Part shown: positions 17,476 to 25,350 of the stretch, piece after piece | Numbering within the stretch: the stretch's first letter is position 1 | How the letters are laid out: each line of letters opens with the position of its first letter | Assembly (NCBI GenBank): GCA_902790675.1 | Contig: CADASU010000001.1 | Coordinates: 186,001-250,000 of the forward strand | DNA length: 64,000 nt | Direction of reading: 5' to 3' | DNA from: Oscillospiraceae bacterium | GTDB lineage: Bacteria > Bacillota > Clostridia > Oscillospirales > Ruminococcaceae | Translations under genes and position numbers: made by a program | Notes under the pieces: model-generated | The model's database searches: none | Told to the model about the DNA's origin: nothing | The model's input: only the letters and a program-made list of their open reading frames with translations

Positions 17476-18750
17476 TTAATCATTTCTCTTTGTAGATAGA
17501 GCAAAAAAGCCATCATTTTGTTTTGCATTAATAACAGTAGTCACAAAATACCGCATATCATCCATAGCATGATCATGTTCTTTTTTAACACAATCCCCAA
17601 ATTCCTTTTCATTCCAACTATATAGAAAAAATTCTCTAATAATATTTTCACAACTTTCATGGAACAAAATCATATTAGACTTAAGTGCTTCCGAAACGAG
17701 ATTTATTCCAGATACAACATCATTTTTAGCTCTAACCACATTAAATTCACCATGTCTGCGAACACACTCTATAAAACTAGAAGCAGAAGGATCGATAACA
17801 ACCATTTGAATTGGAAGTCCAAAAGTCAACTTTTTCAATTCACAATAATATTCTTCATCAGTTTTATGGACACCATTAATTTTTGAATCATAGTAATATT
17901 CTTTAATTCTATACCAAACACCATCAGATCTTCCCCAAAGGCCAAACGACGTAGGATTAATAATTCCATAATCCCCAGAAACAACATATTTATCAAAATA
18001 ATCAGGAAGGACTTTAATAACGTGCTGTTTTAGTGAGAACATAGGATATACTTGTCCACAAGTGGCAGTCCAAACACCTTTAACAAAACGGTCATAAAAA
18101 GCTCCAGTATATAAAGTCTGATATCGTTTTCTAACACTAGTAGATAATGAAGGATTATCTGCCATAGTAAAGTGTAGATATAAGAAATTTTTTTCTTCAG
18201 CCTTTTTAATATATTCTTTATAAAACCAATGAAACGGGTGCTCTGGATTACAATTAAACCAAAATTTAGATTTATCAATAGAGCATCTTGCAATTGCTTG
18301 TTCAACAAAAGATCTTGGCATCAAAGCTACCTCATCTAGCATAACCCCAGCGAGTGTAATCCCCTGAATTGAGGAAGCGCTTTTTTCGTCTCGTCCCCCA
18401 AAAAAATAGAAGCGATTTTTTCTATTTTTAAAATAGACATCCATATAATTAGCCGATAATTTATTTTCACAATAAAAGCCCATAGATATTAAAATATCTA
18501 TAAGGGAAAAAATAACATTTCGTTTAATTGAAGAAATAGTTTTTCCACAAATTGCAAAGAATTGATTATTGAACTGCGAAAAAGCCCAAAAGACGAATGA
18601 TAGTGACATGCAAAGTGTCTTTCCCGACCTAACTGCTCCATCGCAAATAATAGCATCATAATTTTTATATTTTGGTTTATTCCACCAAGTAAGGACTAAT
18701 TTTTGTTTAGGTGAAAATTTTTTAAATTTGGTTGCCAAAGTCCTCACCAT
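17476..18750 (-). CDS. Phage-like terminase large subunit (PBSX/T4-type motor)
   Basis: ATP-driven DNA packaging motor and nuclease. 424 residues with Walker A GAVRSGKT (38-45), Walker B VMLDE (136-140), coupling motif near FNCNPEHP, and an RNase-H-fold nuclease with acidic residues Asp260 (SGDYG), Asp320 (VIDPS) and Asp397/398 (MDDMRY). All catalytic residues are intact. The ATG at 18750 lies inside the small-subunit gene (overlap 29 bases); in-frame GTG or TTG a few codons later are possible alternatives. Confidence 0.93.
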   Translation of the reverse strand: MVRTLATKFKKFSPKQKLVLTWWNKPKYKNYDAIICDGAVRSGKTLCMSLSFVFWAFSQFNNQFFAICGKTISSIKRNVIFSLIDILISMGFYCENKLSANYMDVYFKNRKNRFYFFGGRDEKSASSIQGITLAGVMLDEVALMPRSFVEQAIARCSIDKSKFWFNCNPEHPFHWFYKEYIKKAEEKNFLYLHFTMADNPSLSTSVRKRYQTLYTGAFYDRFVKGVWTATCGQVYPMFSLKQHVIKVLPDYFDKYVVSGDYGIINPTSFGLWGRSDGVWYRIKEYYYDSKINGVHKTDEEYYCELKKLTFGLPIQMVVIDPSASSFIECVRRHGEFNVVRAKNDVVSGINLVSEALKSNMILFHESCENIIREFFLYSWNEKEFGDCVKKEHDHAMDDMRYFVTTVINAKQNDGFFALSTKRND

Positions 18751-19210
18751 TTTCTTCAGTGGAAGTTAAAGCCTTAAGAAAATCGTTAACATCAGAATCA
18801 TCATCAATTTTATCAATCAAAGATATCAAAGAATCTATAGCTTTAACTCTGTCCGCGAATTTAAATTCAAAACCACCATCTTTCAATTTTTTTATTTCAG
18901 AAATTTGAAACAAATCCAAATTTTCAATTTGTTTTTCAGTTAATTCTTGAGACTTAAGTGCCAAAACCAAAACATCATTTGGTCGATAAAAAATAATTCT
19001 TTTTAAAGCAGTAATAGTCAAATTAAAGATTTGGTCTTTTTTAAAACTGCTTTTCATTTTATCCAAGCATTCTTTAATATCCTGTCTAACCAAAAGTTTT
19101 TGAGCTGTTTTTTCAGCAATCAATCTAGAATATCCAGCTTTAATAGCTGCCTCTTTAGCATTTTGCAAAATATAATAATATCTACAAAATAATAATTCTT
19201 TTTCTTTCAA
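18722..19210 (-). CDS. Phage-like terminase small subunit
   Basis: DNA-recognition subunit of the packaging enzyme. The 162-residue protein begins with the Terminase_2 helix-turn-helix pattern (FCRYYYILQNAKEAAIKAGYS) described here in two parts, then a coiled region and an acidic tail. I chose TTG at 19210 because AAGGAGG lies 8 bases upstream and the family motif starts right after; ATG codons at 19243 and 19234 overlap a GGGAGG and are possible. First gene of the cassette, preceded by a weak terminator. Confidence 0.85.
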   Translation of the reverse strand: MKEKELLFCRYYYILQNAKEAAIKAGYSRLIAEKTAQKLLVRQDIKECLDKMKSSFKKDQIFNLTITALKRIIFYRPNDVLVLALKSQELTEKQIENLDLFQISEIKKLKDGGFEFKFADRVKAIDSLISLIDKIDDDSDVNDFLKALTSTEENGEDFGNQI

Positions 19211-19257
19211 AAAATTCTCCTCCTTTTTTAACATCCCTCCCATTAATAGTCAATAAC

Positions 19258-19290
19258 GAAAATAAGTTGCACACAAATGTACAACTCATT
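19258..19290 (-). terminator. Weak terminator between LCP-like gene and terminase
   Basis: Minus-strand stem AGTTGTAC / GTGCAACT with one mismatch, eight-base loop, then TTATTTT. Confidence 0.5.
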
Positions 19291-19297
19291 TTAAAAA

Positions 19298-20089
19298 TTA
19301 TTTTTTAGTAGAAATTTTTTTAAAAATTTTATACACATTTAATTTGCTATCATCAGTCAGCCTATCATGTCCATACACACTTTCAAAGTGCAATTGAGGA
19401 ATAATCAGCTCACAATTAGAATTAAAAAGCATTTGTTTAAAGCCCATCTTTCTAATTTCAAAATCATAATTAGACATAGACATATTAGCGACACTAGAAA
19501 TTTTGCAAAAAAATTCAGACAAATCCATATTCACATTAAGATAATTTTTTAAAGAAACAATAGTATTAATAGGATCCCGCCTTAACGACTCACAAAAACA
19601 ATTTTGATCTACCAAATTAGATTCAAAAAGCTTTTCACTTTTCAAATAATAATTACTATTATATTGATGCAAATACTTTATAATTTCATTCAAGCCATCA
19701 TTATCTAACTGAATAGTTCTATCAATTTCAACATCAGTAATATTTTCAATTGCGGTCTTAACGAAATCAACACCACCCCAATCAAAAAGCTCCTGTAAAT
19801 TTCCACGTTTAGTATCCACAATAGTAACTAGAGTTTTAGGAAAATTAGCAAAACATATAACATTATCACACGCAGATATTTTAAGTAGAAGATAGATATC
19901 GGGAGGCTTGGGCTTTTCCTCACAAACAGTAATCAGCAAATTAATATCCTGCTTATTAGGGATAACAAAATTAAATTCAGCATTTTTAGTTTTAGAAACA
20001 GAGCCATTAACAAAATTACCAACTAATAATAATCCCAAAGCCAACAATACAATACAAGATGCAATAAATGAAGCAAAAATAATTTTCAA
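19298..20089 (-). CDS. Divergent LCP-like (LytR-CpsA-Psr) membrane protein
   Basis: Probable membrane-anchored envelope protein. The 263 residues begin with one membrane helix (about 4-27). The rest follows the LCP fold order: a beta strand INLLITV, then an IYLLLKIS strand, then FANFPKTLVTIV where LCP enzymes have their SIPRD segment, then a GGVDFVKTAIENITDVEID helix and the LDNDGLNEIIKYL pattern. The catalytic Arg/Asp residues that bind polyprenyl pyrophosphate in true LCP enzymes are not evident, so it may be inactive or have another ligand. TTG at 20089 with GGGTGA upstream is preferred to GTG at 20098. It sits between the peptide genes and the capsid cassette. Confidence 0.55.
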   Translation of the reverse strand: MKIIFASFIASCIVLLALGLLLVGNFVNGSVSKTKNAEFNFVIPNKQDINLLITVCEEKPKPPDIYLLLKISACDNVICFANFPKTLVTIVDTKRGNLQELFDWGGVDFVKTAIENITDVEIDRTIQLDNDGLNEIIKYLHQYNSNYYLKSEKLFESNLVDQNCFCESLRRDPINTIVSLKNYLNVNMDLSEFFCKISSVANMSMSNYDFEIRKMGFKQMLFNSNCELIIPQLHFESVYGHDRLTDDSKLNVYKIFKKISTKK

Positions 20090-20141
20090 ATTAATCACCC
20101 ATGAAAAGTATTACCAACATAATCAAAATTAAATCAAAAAC

Positions 20142-20180
20142 AAAAAAAGTTCACGTAGCATTAGCAAAACACTAGTGAAC
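20142..20180 (-). terminator. Terminator of peptide gene copy A
   Basis: Minus-strand stem GTTCAC-TAG / CTA-C-GTGAAC (one bulge) followed by seven T. Identical in design to the one at 20519-20558. Confidence 0.8.
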
Positions 20181-20233
20181 CCTTTAAATATTTATTCAAC
20201 TAAGTCGCTAATTTTCATCAAACCAGCTTGGAT

Positions 20234-20383
20234 CTATAAGGCCTCTTGGAGGGTCACTAGAATAGGTATATTGTTACCTCCAGCAACATTAAACAATTCA
20301 TCTTCGCTCAGTTCCTCGCCACTTGAACTATTATTGTTTTTAGACATATCATCAAATTTTTTTACACCCTTCTTTTTGAACAT
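20234..20383 (-). CDS. Double-glycine leader peptide, copy A (bacteriocin/RiPP precursor-like)
   Basis: Short 49-residue gene product. Residues 1-36 are a basic start (MFKKKGVKK), an Asn/Ser-rich linker and a classical Gly-Gly leader end, ELSEDELFNVAGG, the type cut by C39 peptidase domains of ABC exporters. The putative mature part is only 13 residues, NNIPILVTLQEAL. ATG at 20383 has AGGAGG nine bases upstream. A 44-base deletion relative to copy B changes the reading frame of the core region. No exporter, C39 peptidase or modifying enzyme is found in the window, so secretion would rely on genes elsewhere. It may be a decayed paralogue of copy B. Confidence 0.65.
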   Translation of the reverse strand: MFKKKGVKKFDDMSKNNNSSSGEELSEDELFNVAGGNNIPILVTLQEAL

Positions 20384-20518
20384 TTTAATCAACCTCCTTA
20401 AATTTGGTTTAAAAAATATGCATATGAATATCTAATTATATATAATATTATACTCAAAACAAAACAAAAAAAAACTATTTTTTATACAAAATTACTAAAA
20501 TTATTATGTTGAAAATGA

Positions 20519-20558
20519 CAAAAAAAGTTCACGTAGCATTTACAAAACACTAGTGAAC
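20519..20558 (-). terminator. Terminator of peptide gene copy B
   Basis: Minus-strand stem GTTCAC-TAG / CTA-C-GTGAAC followed by seven T, 77 bases after the stop codon of copy B. Confidence 0.8.
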
Positions 20559-20634
20559 CCTTTAAATATTTATTCAACTAAGTCGCTAATTTTCATCAAA
20601 CCAGCTTGGATCTATAAGGCCTCTTGGAGGGTCA

Positions 20635-20814
20635 CTAGAATTTGTATTCTGGATTTTCACGATCTTCCTCGGTTATCTTTCTTAAAGGTATATTGTCCCA
20701 ATCTTTACCTCCAGCAACATTAAACAATTCATCTTCGCTCAGTTCCTCGCCACTTGAACTATTATTGTTTTTAGACATATCTTTAGATTTTTTTACACCC
20801 TTCTTTTTGAACAT
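20635..20814 (-). CDS. Double-glycine leader peptide, copy B (bacteriocin/RiPP precursor-like)
   Basis: 59-residue product with the same leader as copy A (only K10S11K12 versus F10D11D12 differ) ending ELFNVAGG. The part after Gly-Gly is 23 residues, charged and rich in Glu/Asp/Lys, containing Trp, and ends NPEYKF. ATG at 20814 with AGGAGG nine bases upstream; an in-frame TTG at 20823 is within the spacing and rejected. After its stop, another frame shared by both copies reads DPPRGLIDPSWFDEN and then stop, which may be a lost original C-terminus. Leader type is well known; activity (toxin, signal or other) is unknown. Confidence 0.75.
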   Translation of the reverse strand: MFKKKGVKKSKDMSKNNNSSSGEELSEDELFNVAGGKDWDNIPLRKITEEDRENPEYKF

Positions 20815-20993
20815 TTTAATCAACCTCCTTAAATTTGATTAAAAAATATGCATATAAATATCTAGTTATATATAATACTATACTCAAAAAAAAGCAAATT
20901 ATTTTTATTTAAAACCAACAAAATTAACGATTCTCACGAAAAATAATTTATAAATTAAGATATAATTAAAAACTTTTAAATAAACCATAGCTC

Positions 20994-21022
20994 TTGACTT
21001 TAATCAAATAATTTTATATAAT
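20994..21022 (+). promoter_or_regulatory. Promoter of tRNA-Leu
   Basis: TTGACT, 17-base spacer, TATAAT, 17 bases before the mature tRNA 5' end. Confidence 0.85.
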
Positions 21023-21038
21023 TATTTAGTATTTTTAT

Positions 21039-21125
21039 GCGGTTATGGCGGAATAGGCAGACGCGCTAGATTCAGGTTCTAGTCGAGGCAACTCGGTGGA
21101 GGTTCAAGTCCTCTTAGCCGCACCA
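21039..21125 (+). tRNA. tRNA-Leu(CAG)
   Basis: 87 bases with encoded CCA. Acceptor stem GCGGTTA / TAGCCGC, anticodon stem CTAGA / TCTAG with loop TTCAGGT giving anticodon CAG, a long variable arm (class II) and a GGTTCAAGTCC T arm. Decodes CUG. Confidence 0.97.
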
Positions 21126-21140
21126 ATTTTGATAGCGAAA

Positions 21141-21174
21141 AAAACATGCAGTAACATAGCTGCATGTTTTTTGC
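21141..21174. terminator. Bidirectional terminator after tRNA-Leu and the repeat-protein gene
   Basis: Perfect 11-bp stem AAAACATGCAG / CTGCATGTTTT with an eight-base loop; T-runs follow on both strands. Confidence 0.85.
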
Positions 21175-21181
21175 TTTTCGT

Positions 21182-22138
21182 CTACTTTTTAACATTAAAG
21201 TAGTTATACTCAACTTCTTCAAAATATCTTCTTCCAGATTTTTTAGCATCCTCAGCCATTTTAACATAATCTGCATATCTATAGTCTTTAAATTGATCAA
21301 TAACATCAAGAAAATCATAACAAGCAAATCCATATTGTTTAACAATTTTATTATAAAGCCATCTAACATCAATAATTTTCATACTAGAATTTTTAAATAT
21401 ATTAATAATGTCATCAATTTTATATCCACCATCAGTTGCAATGTCAACTATACACTTAAGCTCATGTAAACCAAGCTTATTGCCGTCACTACTATTATCT
21501 TTTAAAACACTTTCAATTTTATCAAAATTCCAGCCAATACGTTCCATTATGTCAGCGCATACTCCATAACCAGAATATCCTTCGCTTTGAAAGTCATTTC
21601 TGAAAAAGTCAGTATATGTTTCTGTTGCACACATACGGAGTCTTTTTGCCATTTCTGAAACAGACAAATTTTGTTTTTGCTCATCTGTAAATCCTTTGTT
21701 TACAAAAATATATAGGTCGTGAAGACTAACCAAATTAGCACTCATTAAGCCATCAATATCTGACAATTTATCATATTCTATATGTAATGCCTTTGCAACA
21801 CTTAACAGTTTTTTAAAAACTTCCCCTTGAGATATATCTTTGTGTTTGTGTGAAACCCAGTGGCTGCCCATATATGTAGACAACTTATATAAATATTCAA
21901 AATCAATAGAATCATCATTGTCTAAAATCTCTTTTATCTGATTAAAATTCAAACCAGTGTTGTGTACAGTAGCCACACATTTCATAATAGATATATTATG
22001 CTGAGACAAGTAATTTATCTGTACCAAACAATCTTTTTTTTCTTTATCATTAGCGCTAACAGTACCTGAAGCAATTGTTGCAAAAACCATACCACTAGCA
22101 ATAGTAGCTGCCAAACACTTTTTCATTTTTTTTAACAT
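21182..22138 (-). CDS. Exported protein of about five degenerate helical repeats, function unknown
   Basis: Not recognised as a known family. The 318-residue precursor has a signal peptide (basic MLKKMKK, hydrophobic core, cut after TVSA, about residue 29). The mature part contains five units of about 30-40 residues that start Gly-aromatic-x-[FIY]-[DN]-x-[IL] and continue with a second helix: about 62-90 (GLNFNQIKEIL), 119-150 (HIEYDKLSDI), 202-236 (GWNFDKIESVL), 238-270 (GYKIDDIINIF) and 270-300 (GFACYDFLDVI). Cysteines are few. ATG at 22138 with AGGAG upstream is chosen over an upstream start at 22231 that lacks a ribosome site. It neighbours the peptide-gene cluster across a tRNA; a link is only a guess. 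Confidence 0.7.
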   Translation of the reverse strand: MLKKMKKCLAATIASGMVFATIASGTVSANDKEKKDCLVQINYLSQHNISIMKCVATVHNTGLNFNQIKEILDNDDSIDFEYLYKLSTYMGSHWVSHKHKDISQGEVFKKLLSVAKALHIEYDKLSDIDGLMSANLVSLHDLYIFVNKGFTDEQKQNLSVSEMAKRLRMCATETYTDFFRNDFQSEGYSGYGVCADIMERIGWNFDKIESVLKDNSSDGNKLGLHELKCIVDIATDGGYKIDDIINIFKNSSMKIIDVRWLYNKIVKQYGFACYDFLDVIDQFKDYRYADYVKMAEDAKKSGRRYFEEVEYNYFNVKK

Positions 22139-22279
22139 AATAACACTACTCCTCACTCTTCTAAACATATCACAACGTTGCAATGCCGTGATTTTAGCAT
22201 ATAAAACAAATCCATTCAACACAAACGACACAATATTAACAATTTGTTAACAAATTTAATATACATCCACAAAAACCAA

Positions 22280-23806
22280 TCAATTTTTCCAATATTTTCT
22301 ATCCATACTTCTATATTGAATAGCCTCTGCAACATGATTACTTTCAATGGTTTCATGATTATCCAAGTCCGCAATAGTTCTAGCAATTTTCAATATACCA
22401 TCGTATGCTCTAGCAGAAAGACCCATTCTATCAAAAGCATTTTTCATCATAAGTTTTGCGGAATCGGTTAAAACGCAATATTTTCTCATTTGTGAGCTAG
22501 ATAGTCTAGCATTAATAAAAAACTTATGATTTCTATAACGCTGACATTGAATTTGACGAGCCTTTTCAACACGAGATCTAATTTGCTCAGAAGTTTCCTC
22601 CTTGTGTTCTACTGTTAAATCATTAAACTTAACAGGAGCAACATCCACATGAATATCTAGCCTGTCCAGCAATGGTCCAGAGATCTTTGATAAATACTGA
22701 TGAACCTTAGAATATGAGCAAGTGCAGTCCCTGCTTGGATGTCCAAAATAACCGCAAGGGCATGGGTTCATAGCCGCAATAACCATTATTGAGCAAGGAT
22801 ATGTAACACTAACCGATGCTCTAGTTATAGTTATATTTTGGTCTTCGATTGGCTGCCTAAGAACTTCTTTAACGTCTCTTTTAAATTCAGGCAATTCATC
22901 TAAAAACAAAACGCCATGATGAGCCATAGATATTTCTCCTGGTTTAACATTAGTTCCTCCCCCAGAAAGACCAGCAGTAGAAATTGTATGATGAGGTGCT
23001 CTAAATGGCCTAGTTGTAATCAAAGGCGTTTTTTTAGAGATTTTACCAGCAATAGAATGGATATTAGTAACTTCAATTGCCTCATCAAAACTCAGCTTAG
23101 GCAAAATAGAAGGAACTCTTTTAGCAAGCATACTTTTTCCAGCGCCAGGAGGGCCAATCAAAAGGACATTATGTCCACCAGCGGCAGCAATTTCCAAAGC
23201 TCTCTTAGCAAATTTCTGACCTTTAACATCACTAAAATCCACATCAAAACTACTAGGATTAAAGTATGAATCATTGCAAATCATAGGCGAAAGGCAGTCC
23301 TCTCCTTTTAAAAATCTAATCAATTCACCTATATTATTAACACCAAACACATTTATACCCTTAATAATGCTAGCCTCATAAACATTGTCAGCAGGGACAA
23401 AAACATTTTCAAAGCCTAATTTTTTTGCTTCAATAACCATAGGCAAAATTCCAGAGCACCTTCTAACATCTCCCCCTAAAGACAATTCACCAAAAAAGCA
23501 AGAATTTTTAAAATCCACTTTAATTTGTCCACTAGATTGCATAATTCCTAATAATATGGGCAAATCATATAAAGGCCCAACTTTTTTTATATCGGCAGGA
23601 GCCAAATTAATAACAATTCGACCTGTAGGGAAATCATATCCACAATTTTTCAAAGAAGCCCTAACTCTTTCTCTGCTTTCTTTAACAGCAGCATCCGGCA
23701 AGCCAACCAATTCAAAAGTTGGCATACCCACTGAAACATCAACCTCAATAGTAATCATATATGCACTCAATCCAACTAAACCCATACTACTAATTTTGCA
23801 TAACAT
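22280..23806 (-). CDS. comM: Mg-chelatase-like AAA+ ATPase YifB/ComM
   Basis: Helicase-like AAA+ protein; in competent bacteria ComM drives branch migration during natural transformation. The 508 residues show the ChlI N-terminal domain (GLPDAAVKESRERVRA), Walker A GPPGAGKS (218-225), Walker B LFLDELPEF, a Cys-rich CPCGYFGHPSRDCTC insertion and the C-terminal lid domain. ATG at 23806 with GGGAG upstream gives the family's usual length; the frame extends to 23914 but the added N-terminus is hydrophobic and unlike the family. Confidence 0.93.
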   Translation of the reverse strand: MLCKISSMGLVGLSAYMITIEVDVSVGMPTFELVGLPDAAVKESRERVRASLKNCGYDFPTGRIVINLAPADIKKVGPLYDLPILLGIMQSSGQIKVDFKNSCFFGELSLGGDVRRCSGILPMVIEAKKLGFENVFVPADNVYEASIIKGINVFGVNNIGELIRFLKGEDCLSPMICNDSYFNPSSFDVDFSDVKGQKFAKRALEIAAAGGHNVLLIGPPGAGKSMLAKRVPSILPKLSFDEAIEVTNIHSIAGKISKKTPLITTRPFRAPHHTISTAGLSGGGTNVKPGEISMAHHGVLFLDELPEFKRDVKEVLRQPIEDQNITITRASVSVTYPCSIMVIAAMNPCPCGYFGHPSRDCTCSYSKVHQYLSKISGPLLDRLDIHVDVAPVKFNDLTVEHKEETSEQIRSRVEKARQIQCQRYRNHKFFINARLSSSQMRKYCVLTDSAKLMMKNAFDRMGLSARAYDGILKIARTIADLDNHETIESNHVAEAIQYRSMDRKYWKN

Positions 23807-24039
23807 TTTATATACAACTCCCATAACAATAAACAATTTGTAAATACCAGCGAAACATATTATAATATAAAATGCAACTACACGCAAACGCATTATTATT
23901 TGCAATAAATGCAAAATTAAATTAATATGTAATATAGTAAAACTTTTGATAAAAAATGTATTAACAAAAAGAAATATATTAAGTTCAATATATAAAAAAC
24001 ATTTAAATTGTAGAAAAAAAGAAAGGTGTGTCTAAATAA

Positions 24040-25212
24040 ATGTATAAAAAACCACATCAAACGGGAAATAGATCCTATAAAAGCAAGTCCAATAATAAAT
24101 ATAAACGCAAAAGGCCGCCGCAAAAAGCATATCATTCGAGTAGACAGCCAAATATGTCACGACGTAGAAGACGCAAACGCAAAAAGACAAAAAAAATAAT
24201 ATTACTAAGCATAGTATCACTGTTATTTTTAGCAATATTCTTTATAACCAGCTATGCAATTTCAATTATTTCTAAATTTCAACACGAAGACATTGATAAA
24301 AATGATATAGGAATAAACGAAGAGTTGTTTTCAAAAGACGAATTAGGAATAACAAACATTGCTCTTTTAGGAGTAGATGATAATGGAACATCAGATGCAA
24401 TAATAATTGTAAGCATAAACACAAACAACAAAAAGATTAAAATGGTTTCTATTTTACGAGATAGCTTAGTTAAAGTAGCCCCAAAGGGCAAAAAGCCATA
24501 TTATACAAAGATAAATGAAGCGTTTGGCAACGGAGGAGTTGAAACAACATTAAGAGCAATAAATAGTAATTTCAGTTTAAATGTAAAAGACTATATTTCA
24601 ATCAACTTTGACGGATTAGCAAATATAATAGACCAAATAGATGGAATAGATATAAACATAACGAAAGAAGAAGCCGAACATATAAATGGATTAATTGCCA
24701 GCACAAAAGGCCACCAAAATTGCCCCCAAATTGAAGGATATGGCGACGTGCATTTAAACGGAATACAAGCTATTGAATATTCACGAATAAGGAAAAAACT
24801 AAATCAAAATGGTCAACGTGATGATTATGGAAGAACCGATCGACAAAGAGCTGTTTTAGAAATGATCCTAAGCAAAGTAAAGCAAATGCCTTATACTGAA
24901 ATACCAGGTTTAATAGAAACATTTCTTCCATACATGAAAACATCACTGCATTTAAACAAAATTTTAAGTCTGTCTAAGATATTAAAAAGTAATGAAATAT
25001 CAATATCACAAACAAGAGTGCCAATGGTAGAATATACAATAAATGAAGGATATAATATAACTGTTAATGGAACAAGTAAATCTACAGTATATTATAATTT
25101 AAAATATGCCGGAAAATTAATAAACGCATTTATTTACGATGATGTTGTTCCTGAAGACTATATAAAAGAACATCCACCTGTTTTAACTAAAGGTCCTTTA
25201 GATAATAATTAG
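24040..25212 (+). CDS. LytR-CpsA-Psr (LCP) family glycopolymer transferase
   Basis: Membrane enzyme that attaches wall teichoic acid-like or capsular polymers to peptidoglycan. 390 residues: a strongly basic cytoplasmic tail (1-50, many Arg/Lys), one membrane helix (about 52-75), then the LCP domain (about 105-285). Expected catalytic residues are seen in GVDDNGTSDAI (aspartates), ILRDSLV (arginine) and YGRTDRQRAVL (arginines). The C-terminal tail (about 290-390) is extracellular. Ribosome site GAAAGGTG before ATG. Followed by its own terminator. Confidence 0.92.
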   Translation: MYKKPHQTGNRSYKSKSNNKYKRKRPPQKAYHSSRQPNMSRRRRRKRKKTKKIILLSIVSLLFLAIFFITSYAISIISKFQHEDIDKNDIGINEELFSKDELGITNIALLGVDDNGTSDAIIIVSINTNNKKIKMVSILRDSLVKVAPKGKKPYYTKINEAFGNGGVETTLRAINSNFSLNVKDYISINFDGLANIIDQIDGIDINITKEEAEHINGLIASTKGHQNCPQIEGYGDVHLNGIQAIEYSRIRKKLNQNGQRDDYGRTDRQRAVLEMILSKVKQMPYTEIPGLIETFLPYMKTSLHLNKILSLSKILKSNEISISQTRVPMVEYTINEGYNITVNGTSKSTVYYNLKYAGKLINAFIYDDVVPEDYIKEHPPVLTKGPLDNN

Positions 25213-25218
25213 TTAATA

Positions 25219-25258
25219 AAAAGACTTTAAAGCATAAGTTGCATTAAAGTCTTTTTTA
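25219..25258 (+). terminator. Terminator of the LCP gene
   Basis: Stem AAAAGACTTTAA / TTAAAGTCTTTT followed by TTATA; 11-base loop. Confidence 0.85.
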
Positions 25259-25350
25259 TACTATTAAATAAATATATATATTTAGGTAGAATTTTAACGA
25301 AATTTTGTTTATAATAGTAAATATAAAAAATCTAATAAGGACGTAATATA

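Larger units (their letters stand above)
20142..20460. repeat. Tandem duplication, copy A (peptide gene with promoter and terminator)
   Basis: This unit and 20519-20890 are near-identical in promoter, ribosome site, leader codons, 3' region and terminator. Compared with copy B it lacks 9 bases and 44 bases, both inside the part that codes for the region after Gly-Gly. Elsewhere only scattered substitutions differ, so the duplication is young. Confidence 0.9.
20519..20890. repeat. Tandem duplication, copy B
   Basis: Second unit of the duplication described at 20142-20460. Both units carry the same promoter-like sequence on the minus strand: TTGAGT, 17 bases, TAGATA, about 45 bases before the start codon. 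Confidence 0.9.

Noticed and set aside
18030..18308. 92-residue minus-strand frame inside the terminase gene
   Set aside because: Alternative frame of terL; the terL frame has all catalytic motifs and no frameshift.
20175..20435. Plus-strand frames over the peptide genes (also 20642-20842)
   Set aside because: Antisense images of the duplicated peptide genes; similarity between them only reflects the duplication.
20142..20890. Possible CRISPR-like repeat
   Set aside because: Only two long units, each a complete gene with promoter and terminator; no short regular repeats or cas genes anywhere in the window.
21039..21125. tRNA-Leu as phage attachment site for the head cassette
   Set aside because: I found no copy of the tRNA 3' end near 11.9 kb or elsewhere, and no integrase gene.
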